Under the pieces are notes generated by a model, which saw only the letters and a program-made list of their open reading frames with translations, was not told where the DNA came from and made no database searches. 42,055 nucleotides of DNA from an uncultured Collinsella sp. (GTDB taxonomy: Bacteria; Actinomycetota; Coriobacteriia; Coriobacteriales; Coriobacteriaceae): the NCBI GenBank assembly GCA_902464035.1, contig CABQHT010000014.1:1-42055 (forward strand), written 5' to 3'. Shown here one piece after another: positions 8,397-16,797 of the stretch; position 1 is the stretch's first letter; each line of letters starts with the position of its first letter. The translations under genes and the position numbers were made by a program.

Positions 8397-9938
8397 CTAG
8401 TCTTGGGGTGTCCAGGACCAGAAGAAGTTGATGAGGGCTACGCGCGAGGAGACACCAGTCTTTTTGTTAATCGAAGCGATGTGTCGATAGAGTGTGGAGC
8501 GCGAAAGGAAGAGTGCCGCCGCCACGCCCTGCACGCTGTCGTCCGAAACGACCAGTGCCTCCAGAACATCGCGCTCGCGCTTGGTGAGCCCAAAGGCGGC
8601 AACGAAGCCATCGAGCCGATCGTCAAACGAAAGCTCCGGTGCCTCCAGGGGCACCGTGTCGGCCTGGCCGGGCTCACAGCTCACGCCAAGATCGTCGGTG
8701 GCAAGCGCCAGCCCGCCGTGCGTCGCCTCGCCCTCACCGTCTTGTCCAAACTGTCCCAACAGCGAAATCGCGATGCCGACAAACAGCACGAGCACGACGC
8801 TCACTGCCGCCAGCACGTTTTGGCTCGAGATGATCGCCACCGCCGGAGCCGTCACGAGTATCGAGCAAACGTTGTTGATAACACGGCCCATGCACGGCCA
8901 CAGATACGCCCAGCGCGCATACATCGAAATCGAGGCGAACTTCGCGGTGAAGAACACCACGAAAAAGCCCGTGCCAAGGTAAAAGATAATCGTGGCGGCA
9001 AGCGTGTTGCCACCGTTGCCATCGGTGATAAGCACAAAGAACGAGAGCGTGGACAGCATGGCGGCGCACGTCATGATGATATTCATATACGAACGCCCAC
9101 GCAGGTCATACAGGACGCCGGCGGCAAGGGCGCTCACAACCAGCAGCAAGCGCGGCCAGTCGCCCAGATCGATAGCGCCAGCGGCATGCGAGGTCGTAAG
9201 GCCGGCATTGAGGGCCGCGAACACGCCGGTGAGGCAAGCGGTCGCCACCGTCAGACGCACCACGGCACCCTGAAAGGCCGCCTTTGCCTCGGGGTCATCG
9301 TGCCACCTGGCGCCACGCTCCGACGCATCGACCGATAGCTCGGCAATCTCGACCTCGAACTCGGGCGCAGGCTCATCACGCAATTTAGCGTGGCGGGCAC
9401 CGTGAAGCAGCCCCACCAGCGCAATCGCACAGGCAATGAGAACAGACTGCTGGGGAATGCCCACGGGCATCACCATATGGTTGAGCACCTGCACCAAAAT
9501 GCCCGCAGCATAGGAAACCGCCGCGGCGCGCGCCAGGCAGGGCGTCCGCGCAAAGCGACGCGCAAAGTTTGCATGGGCGGTCGATCCGCAGTAGCCCAGG
9601 GCGCAGCACGCCACCAGGCCGCCGGCAATTACTACCTCAAACCGCACTGCCATAATCAGCAGCAATGCCGATACCAACAGCACGCCCGTAATATCGCTCG
9701 TCGCATCGATCGTCTGGGGACGGCGATAGTACAGAAATGGGCGCACGAAAAAGCCAATCACACTCGCGCCGACAACGATGCTCTCGTAGATGACGACCTC
9801 ACTCGATGGCACGAACTCGGCCATGCGCGCATCAAAGAGATACTCGCAGGCCAAAAACGTGAAGAAGAACAGCGCCAGGCATATAATCTCCCGAATGCCC
9901 CGACGCAAATATGCGGTTGTGTCTCCCATGCCCCTCAT
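8397..9938 (-). CDS. Membrane-embedded LuxR-family transcriptional regulator
   Basis: Roughly the first 390 residues form about 12 hydrophobic helices with an MFS-like layout. They are followed by an acidic linker and a C-terminal LuxR/GerE helix-turn-helix (LTKRERDVLEALVVSDDSVQ, then GVAAALFLSRSTLYRHIASI). This layout, a multi-pass sensor fused to a LuxR DNA-binding domain, is expanded in Coriobacteriia such as Eggerthella, where some members control inducible metabolism next door. The ATG at 9938 (MRGMGDTT) is preferred over a TTG at 9959; ATG at 9929 is also possible. No ribosome site is strong. The signal and targets are unknown; the divergent 10275 operon or the downstream cluster are candidates. 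Confidence 0.85.
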   Translation of the reverse strand: MRGMGDTTAYLRRGIREIICLALFFFTFLACEYLFDARMAEFVPSSEVVIYESIVVGASVIGFFVRPFLYYRRPQTIDATSDITGVLLVSALLLIMAVRFEVVIAGGLVACCALGYCGSTAHANFARRFARTPCLARAAAVSYAAGILVQVLNHMVMPVGIPQQSVLIACAIALVGLLHGARHAKLRDEPAPEFEVEIAELSVDASERGARWHDDPEAKAAFQGAVVRLTVATACLTGVFAALNAGLTTSHAAGAIDLGDWPRLLLVVSALAAGVLYDLRGRSYMNIIMTCAAMLSTLSFFVLITDGNGGNTLAATIIFYLGTGFFVVFFTAKFASISMYARWAYLWPCMGRVINNVCSILVTAPAVAIISSQNVLAAVSVVLVLFVGIAISLLGQFGQDGEGEATHGGLALATDDLGVSCEPGQADTVPLEAPELSFDDRLDGFVAAFGLTKRERDVLEALVVSDDSVQGVAAALFLSRSTLYRHIASINKKTGVSSRVALINFFWSWTPQD

Positions 9939-10274
9939 GGTTAACCCCCGGCCGCTCAATTGTCTGGAGACCTATTTTAATAAAGAACCAATCTCAATAT
10001 CGAAGCCGAGCTCGAAATGCTGCAAATTCGACCACAGCCGTCCGCATGACACCGCGATTTTGAGCCGCATGACCCAGAAGGGGCACGCGCAAGCTCCAAC
10101 TCGGCAAGGAGTGTCCCCCAACTGCCACTCATTTAAGTACGTCCCCAATGAGTAGGAAAAATGGGCCATGTGTCCCAGTTGCGGAGACTCCTTGAGCCGT
10201 CCGGGTATCGCGAAGGATCGCGCACTCCCCCATCATCAAAAGTGACACACGCTACCAGTTGATGGGAGGCAGCC
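9939..10274. other. Intergenic region with two adjoining palindromes
   Basis: This 336-base gap separates the divergent LuxR gene and the zinc-ribbon operon. At 10103-10125 is a GGCAAGGAGTGTCCCC-type unit, close to those at 38338-38355 and 41951-41970. At 10127-10153 is a full copy of the 27-bp palindrome (ACTCATT ends). I see no convincing promoter. GGGAGGC before the ATG at 10275 is a clear ribosome site. Confidence 0.6.
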
Positions 10275-11012
10275 ATGGGCTTCTTTGACAAGATGTTCGA
10301 GAAGAAAGAGTGCGCGATTTGCGGTACCGAGCTGGGACTTCTAGGTAAGACAAAAATCAATGAAGGCTACCTGTGCAAAGAGTGCGCCGGCAAGCTCTCC
10401 CCCTACTTTCACGGCTATCGCTCCAGCACCGCGGACGATATCCGCGAGCAGATCGCCTACCGCGAGGCCAATGCCGAGCGCTTGGCGTCGTTCAACCCCA
10501 CGCGCACGCTTTCTGCCGGGCGCACCAACATCATGCTCGATGAGGACGCGGGCCTGCTGATCATCACCTCGCAGAGCCGCTGGCGCGACGCCAATCCCGA
10601 CATCATCGAGTTCTCGCAGGTACTCGGCTGCGATATGGATATCGACGAGCATCGCACCGAAATCTATCGCGAGACCAAGGACGGCGAGCGCGAGAGCTAC
10701 AATCCGCCGCGCTACGACCTGGATTACGACTTTAATCTGACCATTCACGTCAACACGCCGTACTTTACCGAGATCAACCTGCGCGTGAACGACTCCACCA
10801 TCGATCAGCGCGGCTCCATCGAATACCGCGAGGCCAAGCGCCAGGCAACCGAGGTCCGCGACGCGCTGGTGCAGCTGCGCCAGGAGACGCGCGACAGCGT
10901 CGTGGCCGCCAAGGCCCCCAAGACCGCGGTGACCTGCCCCTTCTGCGGAGCCACCACCATTCCCGATGCCAGTGGGCGCTGCGAATACTGCGGCGGCGCC
11001 ATCGGCGCATAG
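10275..11012 (+). CDS. DUF4428-type zinc-ribbon protein
   Basis: The 245-residue soluble protein starts with a zinc-binding module: Cys13 and Cys16 (CAICG) with Cys34 and Cys37 (CKEC), as in DUF4428 proteins. A middle domain is rich in beta structure (about 75-180), and a second zinc ribbon closes the C-terminus (CPFC...CEYCGG). Molecular function is unknown. It is the first gene of a run of three zinc-ribbon proteins (24 bases to the next), which suggests a shared complex. GGGAGGC lies upstream of the start. Confidence 0.75.
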   Translation: MGFFDKMFEKKECAICGTELGLLGKTKINEGYLCKECAGKLSPYFHGYRSSTADDIREQIAYREANAERLASFNPTRTLSAGRTNIMLDEDAGLLIITSQSRWRDANPDIIEFSQVLGCDMDIDEHRTEIYRETKDGERESYNPPRYDLDYDFNLTIHVNTPYFTEINLRVNDSTIDQRGSIEYREAKRQATEVRDALVQLRQETRDSVVAAKAPKTAVTCPFCGATTIPDASGRCEYCGGAIGA

Positions 11013-11036
11013 CCTCCGGCACGGAAAGGACCGATC

Positions 11037-12359
11037 ATGGCCTTCGAGAGCGTTAACTATCAGTGCCCCGCGTGTGGCGGCCCCCTTCACTTTGCCAGTG
11101 CCGAGCAAAAGCTCGTCTGCGACTACTGTGACTCGCGTTTTAAAGTCGAAGAAGTCGAGGCACTCTATCGCGAGCGCCAGGACAAGGCAGATGCCAAAGC
11201 CGATGCCGCAGCCGCAGCTCCCAAACCTGCTGCCGACGATGCCGTGCAGGAGCTCGCCCAAAACGCCGGCTACATCTGCTCGTCGTGCGGCGCCGAGCTC
11301 GTGTCCGACGGCACCGTCGCCGTCACCACCTGCCCGTACTGCGGCAACTCCGCCGTGGCGCCCGGCCAGCTCTCGGGCGACTTCTCGCCCGACCTGGTGA
11401 TTCCGTTTAAGCTCGGGCGCGACGATGTCACGGCCGCACTCAAGGAACACTATAAGGGCAAGATCTTGCTGCCCAAGAGCTTTGTCACCGGCAACCACAT
11501 CGACGAGGTCCAAGGTGTCTACGTGCCGTTTTGGCTCTACGGTGCCCGCGTTGACGGCGAAGTGTACTTTGACGCGACCAACGAGACCGTGACCGAGGAA
11601 TCCGACCGCACCGTCACGACCACCGGCCACTACGATGCCTATCGCAAGGGCAATATCTCGTTTAAGCGCGTGCCCGTCGATGGATCGTCCAAGATGCCCG
11701 ACGGCCACATGGACGCCATCGAGCCGTTTGACTACGACGCACTGCGTCCGTTCTCGGTCGCATATATGCCCGGCTACATCGCCAACCGTTACGACGAGGA
11801 TTGCGAAACCTGCAAGGCACGCGCCGAGCGCCGTATGGAAGAAAGCACGATCTCGGCCCTGCGCGAGACTGTCGTCGACGAATACGACGATGCCACGGTC
11901 GAAAGCAAGCAGCTCGACTACACCTGGGAAGACAGCGACTACGCCCTGTTCCCCGTCTGGATGCTCTCCACCTCGTGGAACGGCAAGAGCTACCTGTTTG
12001 CCATGAACGGCCAGACCGGCCGCTTGGTCGGCGAGCTCCCCTGCTCCAAGCCCAAGCTCGCCATCGCCTCGGTGCTGTTCTTTGTGATCGGATTTGTCCT
12101 CTCCCAGATTCTCTTTATGGGCGAGAACGCCTTCGATCCGGATTACCTCGCCTTTGATATCGAGGGCATCCTCATCAACATCATCGCGCCGCTGATCATC
12201 GTGATTATCGGAGACGTGCTACTGGTAGGCCAGCTCAAGACGGCCAACGAGGCCACCCACGCCGACGAGTACTGCGGCGAGCTCGACCTGACCGAGAAGC
12301 ACGACACCTTCAGCCACACCGAGACCACCGTTGTCATGAAAGACGACAAGGACGACTAA
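11037..12359 (+). CDS. YdjG-like zinc-ribbon membrane protein
   Basis: The 440 residues comprise zinc ribbon 1 (CPACGG...CDYCDS, residues 10-31), an Ala/Asp/Lys linker, and zinc ribbon 2 (CSSCGA...CPYCGN, about 81-102). A large soluble domain containing VPFWLYGARVDGEVYF follows, then two membrane helices (about 340-360 and 380-402) and an acidic tail. This matches the arrangement of Bacillus subtilis YdjG, which with YdjH/YdjI recruits PspA to the membrane. No PspA gene is nearby. AAAGGACCG before the ATG serves as ribosome site. Assignment to the family rests on architecture and the SPFH neighbour. Confidence 0.75.
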   Translation: MAFESVNYQCPACGGPLHFASAEQKLVCDYCDSRFKVEEVEALYRERQDKADAKADAAAAAPKPAADDAVQELAQNAGYICSSCGAELVSDGTVAVTTCPYCGNSAVAPGQLSGDFSPDLVIPFKLGRDDVTAALKEHYKGKILLPKSFVTGNHIDEVQGVYVPFWLYGARVDGEVYFDATNETVTEESDRTVTTTGHYDAYRKGNISFKRVPVDGSSKMPDGHMDAIEPFDYDALRPFSVAYMPGYIANRYDEDCETCKARAERRMEESTISALRETVVDEYDDATVESKQLDYTWEDSDYALFPVWMLSTSWNGKSYLFAMNGQTGRLVGELPCSKPKLAIASVLFFVIGFVLSQILFMGENAFDPDYLAFDIEGILINIIAPLIIVIIGDVLLVGQLKTANEATHADEYCGELDLTEKHDTFSHTETTVVMKDDKDD

Positions 12360-12407
12360 GCAATCCAACCAATACCACCCGGCCTTTGACGAGAAAGGAA
12401 GATCACC

Positions 12408-13649
12408 ATGGGACTCTTGAAAGCTGGATTGGGAGCTGCCGGCGGCGTCATGGCCGACCAGTGGAAGGAATTTATCTACTGCGAATCGATGCCTGCTGAC
12501 GTCTTGGCCTGCAAGGGCAGCAAACGCACCGGTGGCCGCAGCTCCAACACGCGCGGCGAGGACAACGTCATCTCCAACGGCTCCGTCATCGCCGTCAACG
12601 ACGGCCAGGGCATGCTCGTGGTGCAAAACGGCAAGATCATCGAAGTCGCACTGGAGCCCGGTGAGTTCGTCTTCGATACCGGCAGCGAGCCGAGCGTCTT
12701 TAGCGGCAACCTAGGCGATTCCATCAAGGAGACCTTCGCCAATATCGGCAGCCGCTTTACCTTTGGCGGCGACGCGGGCAAGGACCAGCGCGTCTACTTC
12801 ATCAACACCAAGGAGATCATCGGCAACAAGTACGGCACCGCCTCGCCCGTGCCCTTCCGCGTGGTCGATAACAACATTGGCCTGGACGTTGACATCTCCG
12901 TGCGCTGCAACGGCGAGTACTCGTACCGCATCACCAACCCGCTGCTGTTCTACACCAACGTGTGCGGCAACGTGACCGATAGCTACACGCGCGACAAGAT
13001 CGACAGCCAGCTTAAGTCCGAGCTGCTCACCGCCCTGCAGCCCGCCTTTGCCAAGATCTCGGAAATGGGCATCCGCTACAGCGCCATCCCCGGCCACACC
13101 ACCGAGCTCGCCCGCGCGCTCAACGAGGTCCTCTCTGCCGATTGGCGTGACCTGCGCGGCGTCGAGATTGTGAGCTTTGGCGTCAACTCCATCGCCGCCT
13201 CGCAAGAGGACGAGCAGATGATCAAGGATCTGCAGAAAGCCGCGGTCATGCGCGATCCCACCATGGCGGCAGCCAACATTGCCAGCGCCCAGAGCGACGC
13301 AATGCGCGCGGCAGCCGCCAATCCCAACGGCGCGATGGCAGGCTTTATGGGCATGGGCATGGCAGGTGGCATGGGCGGCATGAACGCCAGCCAGCTGTTC
13401 GCCGCCGGCCAGGCACAGCAGCAGGCCGCCCCGCAGCCGGCTCCGGCACCCGCTCCCGCACCGGCTCCTGCCGCTGCCCCCGCGGCCGGCACATGGACCT
13501 GCAGCTGCGGCGCCACCAACACCGGCAAGTTCTGCTCCGAGTGCGGCAGTCCCGCACCCGCCCCGGCACCGGCCAAGTGGTTCTGCCCCAACTGCGGCAG
13601 CGAAAACGGCGGCAAGTTCTGCAGCAACTGCGGAACGCCCAGGCCCTAG
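12408..13649 (+). CDS. YdjI-like SPFH-domain protein with double zinc ribbon
   Basis: The 413-residue protein begins MGLLKAGLGAAGGVMADQWK, typical of the YdjI/virion-core-like SPFH family. The SPFH (band 7) domain spans about 30-285. A Met/Gly-rich patch follows, then a Pro-Ala linker of alternating PAPA repeats (about 340-363), and two zinc ribbons at the C-terminus (CSCGA...CSECG and CPNCGS...CSNCG). SPFH proteins assemble on membranes; the ribbons probably bind partner proteins. It lies 48 bases after the YdjG-like gene, with GAAAGGAAG as ribosome site. The pairing mirrors ydjG-ydjI of Bacillus. Confidence 0.82.
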   Translation: MGLLKAGLGAAGGVMADQWKEFIYCESMPADVLACKGSKRTGGRSSNTRGEDNVISNGSVIAVNDGQGMLVVQNGKIIEVALEPGEFVFDTGSEPSVFSGNLGDSIKETFANIGSRFTFGGDAGKDQRVYFINTKEIIGNKYGTASPVPFRVVDNNIGLDVDISVRCNGEYSYRITNPLLFYTNVCGNVTDSYTRDKIDSQLKSELLTALQPAFAKISEMGIRYSAIPGHTTELARALNEVLSADWRDLRGVEIVSFGVNSIAASQEDEQMIKDLQKAAVMRDPTMAAANIASAQSDAMRAAAANPNGAMAGFMGMGMAGGMGGMNASQLFAAGQAQQQAAPQPAPAPAPAPAPAAAPAAGTWTCSCGATNTGKFCSECGSPAPAPAPAKWFCPNCGSENGGKFCSNCGTPRP

Positions 13650-13668
13650 CCCCTCTATCTGGTAATTG

Positions 13669-13690
13669 GCGGGGGATCCGCCACCCCCGC
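13669..13690 (+). terminator. Hairpin between the SPFH gene and the lipoprotein gene
   Basis: GCGGGGG pairs with CCCCCGC around ATCCGCCA, followed by ATTTGCTTCT. The stem is short and the T-run weak, so it may only lower read-through into the lipoprotein gene. Confidence 0.4.
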
Positions 13691-13729
13691 ATTTGCTTCT
13701 ATGGGTTTCGTTCGATAAAGGAGGACACC

Positions 13730-14572
13730 ATGAAGACAACGTTCAAAAAGTCCGTACTCGCATTTCTGACATGCGTCCTTGCGCTCGCCTTTGCCCTGAC
13801 GGGCTGCAGCGGCGGCGGCAAAGACCCCAAGGCCAACTTCGTCGGCAGCTGGGAACTCTCGGGTGGAACCCTGGAGGGCGAAGAACTGACCGATGAGTAC
13901 ATGAAGATGCTCGAGGATTGGGGTGTGCACTGCGTCCTGATTCTCGATGAGGACGGTACAGGTGCCCTCGACCTGTTCCTTGAAGTCGTCGACCTTAAAT
14001 GGGAGGCAAAGGACGCCACCACCGTAACCATCACCGCCGAAGACGAGTCGCATGACATGAAGCTCAAGGACGGCAAGCTCATCCTCGAAGAGGATGACGG
14101 CAATCTTGTCTTTACCAAGTCCGACAAGGACCTGTCCGACACGGTGAAGAAGGATCGCGAGGCGGCCGAGAAGGAAGAAGAGATCGACGAGGCCGTCGAA
14201 GACGACGACGTCCAGAAGATTGAAATCTCCCCCGCCGTCACCGTTGCCGATGACGACCTGTGCACCATCACCATCACCGAGAAGTTCAAGGACGAGTGGG
14301 GCGACATCGGTTTTGTCGTCAACATCACCAACAAGAGCGACAAGGACCTGACCTTCTACGCCCCCAGCGGCAAGACCAACGTCAACGGCACCATGAAGGA
14401 ACCCTGGTTCTCGGCTCACCTGATGCCCGGCACCAACGCCACCGAGGAATTCACGTTCTCGAACGGCACGCTCGATAGCCTTGACGACCTGGTCAACACG
14501 ACCATCGGCATCGACGCCTACCTGACCGATTCCTACGAGGACGTCGCCTCCTACAGCGCAACCATCGCGTAG
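13730..14572 (+). CDS. Putative lipoprotein, acidic, with C-terminal beta domain
   Basis: Function not recognised. ATG at 13730 follows AAAGGAGGACACC, a very strong ribosome site. The 280-residue product has a lysine-rich N-terminus, a hydrophobic stretch and the lipobox LTGC (Cys at 24). The first mature domain (NFVGSWELSGGTLEGEELTD, onward) resembles lipocalin-like 'GxW' domains. A highly acidic helix (REAAEKEEEIDEAVEDDDVQ) links it to a C-terminal domain with DIGFVVNITNKSDKDLTFY, reminiscent of DUF5067/Ig-like lipoproteins. It lies 80 bases after the SPFH gene and may belong to the same unit. Confidence 0.72.
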   Translation: MKTTFKKSVLAFLTCVLALAFALTGCSGGGKDPKANFVGSWELSGGTLEGEELTDEYMKMLEDWGVHCVLILDEDGTGALDLFLEVVDLKWEAKDATTVTITAEDESHDMKLKDGKLILEEDDGNLVFTKSDKDLSDTVKKDREAAEKEEEIDEAVEDDDVQKIEISPAVTVADDDLCTITITEKFKDEWGDIGFVVNITNKSDKDLTFYAPSGKTNVNGTMKEPWFSAHLMPGTNATEEFTFSNGTLDSLDDLVNTTIGIDAYLTDSYEDVASYSATIA

Positions 14573-14623
14573 CGGTAGACCACGACAGCCGCGGATTGGC
14601 GGACACATCCGCGCACACCAGAC

Positions 14624-14652
14624 GGGGCCGCAGGAGATGATCCTGCGGCCCC
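14624..14652. terminator. Terminator between convergent genes
   Basis: GGGGCCGCAGGA and TCCTGCGGCCCC form a perfect 12-bp stem around GATGA, then GCCGCTTT. It lies between the plus-strand lipoprotein gene and the minus-strand response regulator gene and could serve both. Confidence 0.6.
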
Positions 14653-14680
14653 GCCGCTTTATGCCGGTGCGTAACGAGCG

Positions 14681-15301
14681 CTAGCGCTCCATGTTGGGAA
14701 CGATGCTGCCCTCGGTCACCGCATGCACGGCCAGGCGCATGATGTTGTCGTAGCCGGTCTTGCTCAGGATCTCCGAGATGCGGCGCTTGATGGTGCCCTC
14801 GCTCATAAACAGCTCGGCCGCAATCTCGCGGCGGCTTTTACCCTCGCAGGCAAGGCGCAAGATCGACAGCTCGACATCGTCGAGGGCCGCCGTGCCCGAG
14901 AAGATGCTCTCGGGCGGCTTGGGAAACGTGCAGTAACCCGCCAGCGTGGAGCGCATCACGGCGAATAGCTCGTCGATACCGACGTTCTTGTACACAAAGC
15001 TGTCGACGCCCGCCTCGCGGGCCTGATCGACAAAGGTGATCTCGGGCATGCCTGTCATGATAATGATGCGACACTCGGGCAGCTGCTCCTTGATGCGTGC
15101 CGCCGCCACGATGCCGTTTGAATCGTGTTCGGTGCACACGTCCATCAGCATCATGTCCGGGCGCTCCTTGAGCGCGACACCCAAGGCCTCGGAGGCATCG
15201 GCGATCGCGGCAACGACGGTCATATCGGGCTGGTCGCCAACGGAGCGCGCCAGGCTCTCGCGCAGGATGGCCTGATCTTCGACAATTAACACGCGGATCA
15301 T
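14681..15301 (-). CDS. NarL/LuxR-type response regulator
   Basis: The 206-residue cytoplasmic regulator has a receiver domain (1-120) with acidic pocket Glu8/Asp9, phospho-acceptor Asp54 (MMLMDV), Thr83 and Lys105. A LuxR helix-turn-helix follows at about 138-200 (LSILRLACEGKSRREIAAEL, then FMSEGTIKRRISEILSKTGY). Its ATG overlaps the kinase stop codon by four bases (ATGA), so translation is coupled and the upstream kinase is its partner. It presumably activates promoters outside the window; none of the targets is known. Confidence 0.92.
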   Translation of the reverse strand: MIRVLIVEDQAILRESLARSVGDQPDMTVVAAIADASEALGVALKERPDMMLMDVCTEHDSNGIVAAARIKEQLPECRIIIMTGMPEITFVDQAREAGVDSFVYKNVGIDELFAVMRSTLAGYCTFPKPPESIFSGTAALDDVELSILRLACEGKSRREIAAELFMSEGTIKRRISEILSKTGYDNIMRLAVHAVTEGSIVPNMER

Positions 15302-16797
15302 GAGTTTCTCCTTTGGGACGTGTCGTTGGCGTTAAGCGGAATGGATACCGTAAGCGTAAAGGGCGGGGTGGCGTGGACCTCTAGGCTGCCACCCAGATCT
15401 TGCGCGACATGCCTCATACCTGGGATACCCGTTCCCTCGCGATACGATACGGGGGCCGGGGACCCGTCGTTAGAAATCGTCATGTGCGCGACGGCGTCAG
15501 CATCCGTCCTCTCCTGCCACAAGCGCACACGGACCCGATGCGCCTGCGCATGCTTGGTGGCGTTGGTCGAGGCCTCGCGGATAATCTGCAAAAAGGCAGC
15601 GGCGACACGCGCGTCCTCAGGCAGCGCACCCTCAACATCGATCTGCACACTCACCAGGCCAAAAGCATGGACGATATCACCCAACTGCTCCGCCGGCTCA
15701 CTGGCGCCGCCACTGCGCAGATCGGCAGCGATTGAGCGCAGCAGCGGGTCGATCTGCTCGAGCGACTCGTCGTCCAAGCGCCCCTCCTCCAAATAGCGAT
15801 GAAGGATGGACAGGCGCTGGCCGATCACATCGTGAACGCGGGCGCGCATGCGCAGATAGGCCGCATTGTCGGCAACTTTTTTGACTTCTTCGATCTGGGC
15901 CTGGAGCTCTTGGCCCGCAAGCTCAAGCAGGTGGTTGGCCTGCGCCAGGCGGTCATGCGCATGCGCATACTCTGTCACGTCCAGACCGATTATGCGCTCG
16001 AACGAACAGCCCGAGACCATAACGTCATCGCACACAAACAGGCGAATCTCGGCGGGAGAAACCTCGACCACCGCACGCGCCTCACCAAAGCGGTCCAGGT
16101 TGATCCGCACGCGGTTCTTACCGCCTTCGGGCATTTGCATGCTGAGCTTGCGCAGGTCGTTCCATGTACCGCTCATATCGCCTAGGTCGGTGGGCATATG
16201 AAGCTCCACCAGGTTTTTGCGCATGCAGCGGTTCATGAGCAGTGGACGGCCCCTCGAGTCCAGATACAGGATGCCCACGGGAATCACGTTGATGGTTTCA
16301 ATCGTCGAGAACGCGGTGATATCCTCTTGGCGGTTACGGACGTCCATCAAGAGCGCCGCGACGGAACGGAACAGGAAGAACGCTCCCTCTGCGATAAGGA
16401 CAACGGCCCACACCGAGCCCATGGCAAAAACCACCGGCGGTGTCACGGCGCCAACAAGCAGCAGCTCGGCCAGCATGACAGGGCGACGATAGCGCACCAT
16501 AAAGACCACGCCATAGGCAAAGATCGCGGCATTGAGCCACAGCACTCCGCCCATTGCCCTGGCGCAAACGTCAAGCGGCGCCACCAGATACGAGCCAGAC
16601 GACGCGAATAAGATGAGCGCCGAAATCATCAGGTGAAGCACAAGGCTCGTCTCGTAGGCGCAAATCACCTTACGGTTATAGGACGAGCGGCGCGATGCGA
16701 TGAGCGGGACGTGGATCATCTGCAGACACGCAGCCAGGGCAAAGACAACATCGAGCGCAACGATTTGGGGAAGGATGAACGAAATCTGCATCGTCAC
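15298..16797 (-). CDS. Sensor histidine kinase, HisKA_3/NarX type
   Basis: The 499 residues contain about six membrane helices in the first 160, then a PAS-like cytoplasmic domain (about 170-285) and a coiled coil. The HisKA_3 dimerisation helix carries RVHDVIGQRLS, with phospho-acceptor His322. The HATPase_c domain shows the N box (REASTNATKHA) and a G box (GTGIPGMRH). The start is GTG at 16797 or ATG at 16791; the GTG overlaps the TGA of the upstream gene. It sits between a 7TM kinase-like protein and its response regulator in a tightly coupled operon. Confidence 0.9.
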   Translation of the reverse strand: MTMQISFILPQIVALDVVFALAACLQMIHVPLIASRRSSYNRKVICAYETSLVLHLMISALILFASSGSYLVAPLDVCARAMGGVLWLNAAIFAYGVVFMVRYRRPVMLAELLLVGAVTPPVVFAMGSVWAVVLIAEGAFFLFRSVAALLMDVRNRQEDITAFSTIETINVIPVGILYLDSRGRPLLMNRCMRKNLVELHMPTDLGDMSGTWNDLRKLSMQMPEGGKNRVRINLDRFGEARAVVEVSPAEIRLFVCDDVMVSGCSFERIIGLDVTEYAHAHDRLAQANHLLELAGQELQAQIEEVKKVADNAAYLRMRARVHDVIGQRLSILHRYLEEGRLDDESLEQIDPLLRSIAADLRSGGASEPAEQLGDIVHAFGLVSVQIDVEGALPEDARVAAAFLQIIREASTNATKHAQAHRVRVRLWQERTDADAVAHMTISNDGSPAPVSYREGTGIPGMRHVAQDLGGSLEVHATPPFTLTVSIPLNANDTSQRRNS

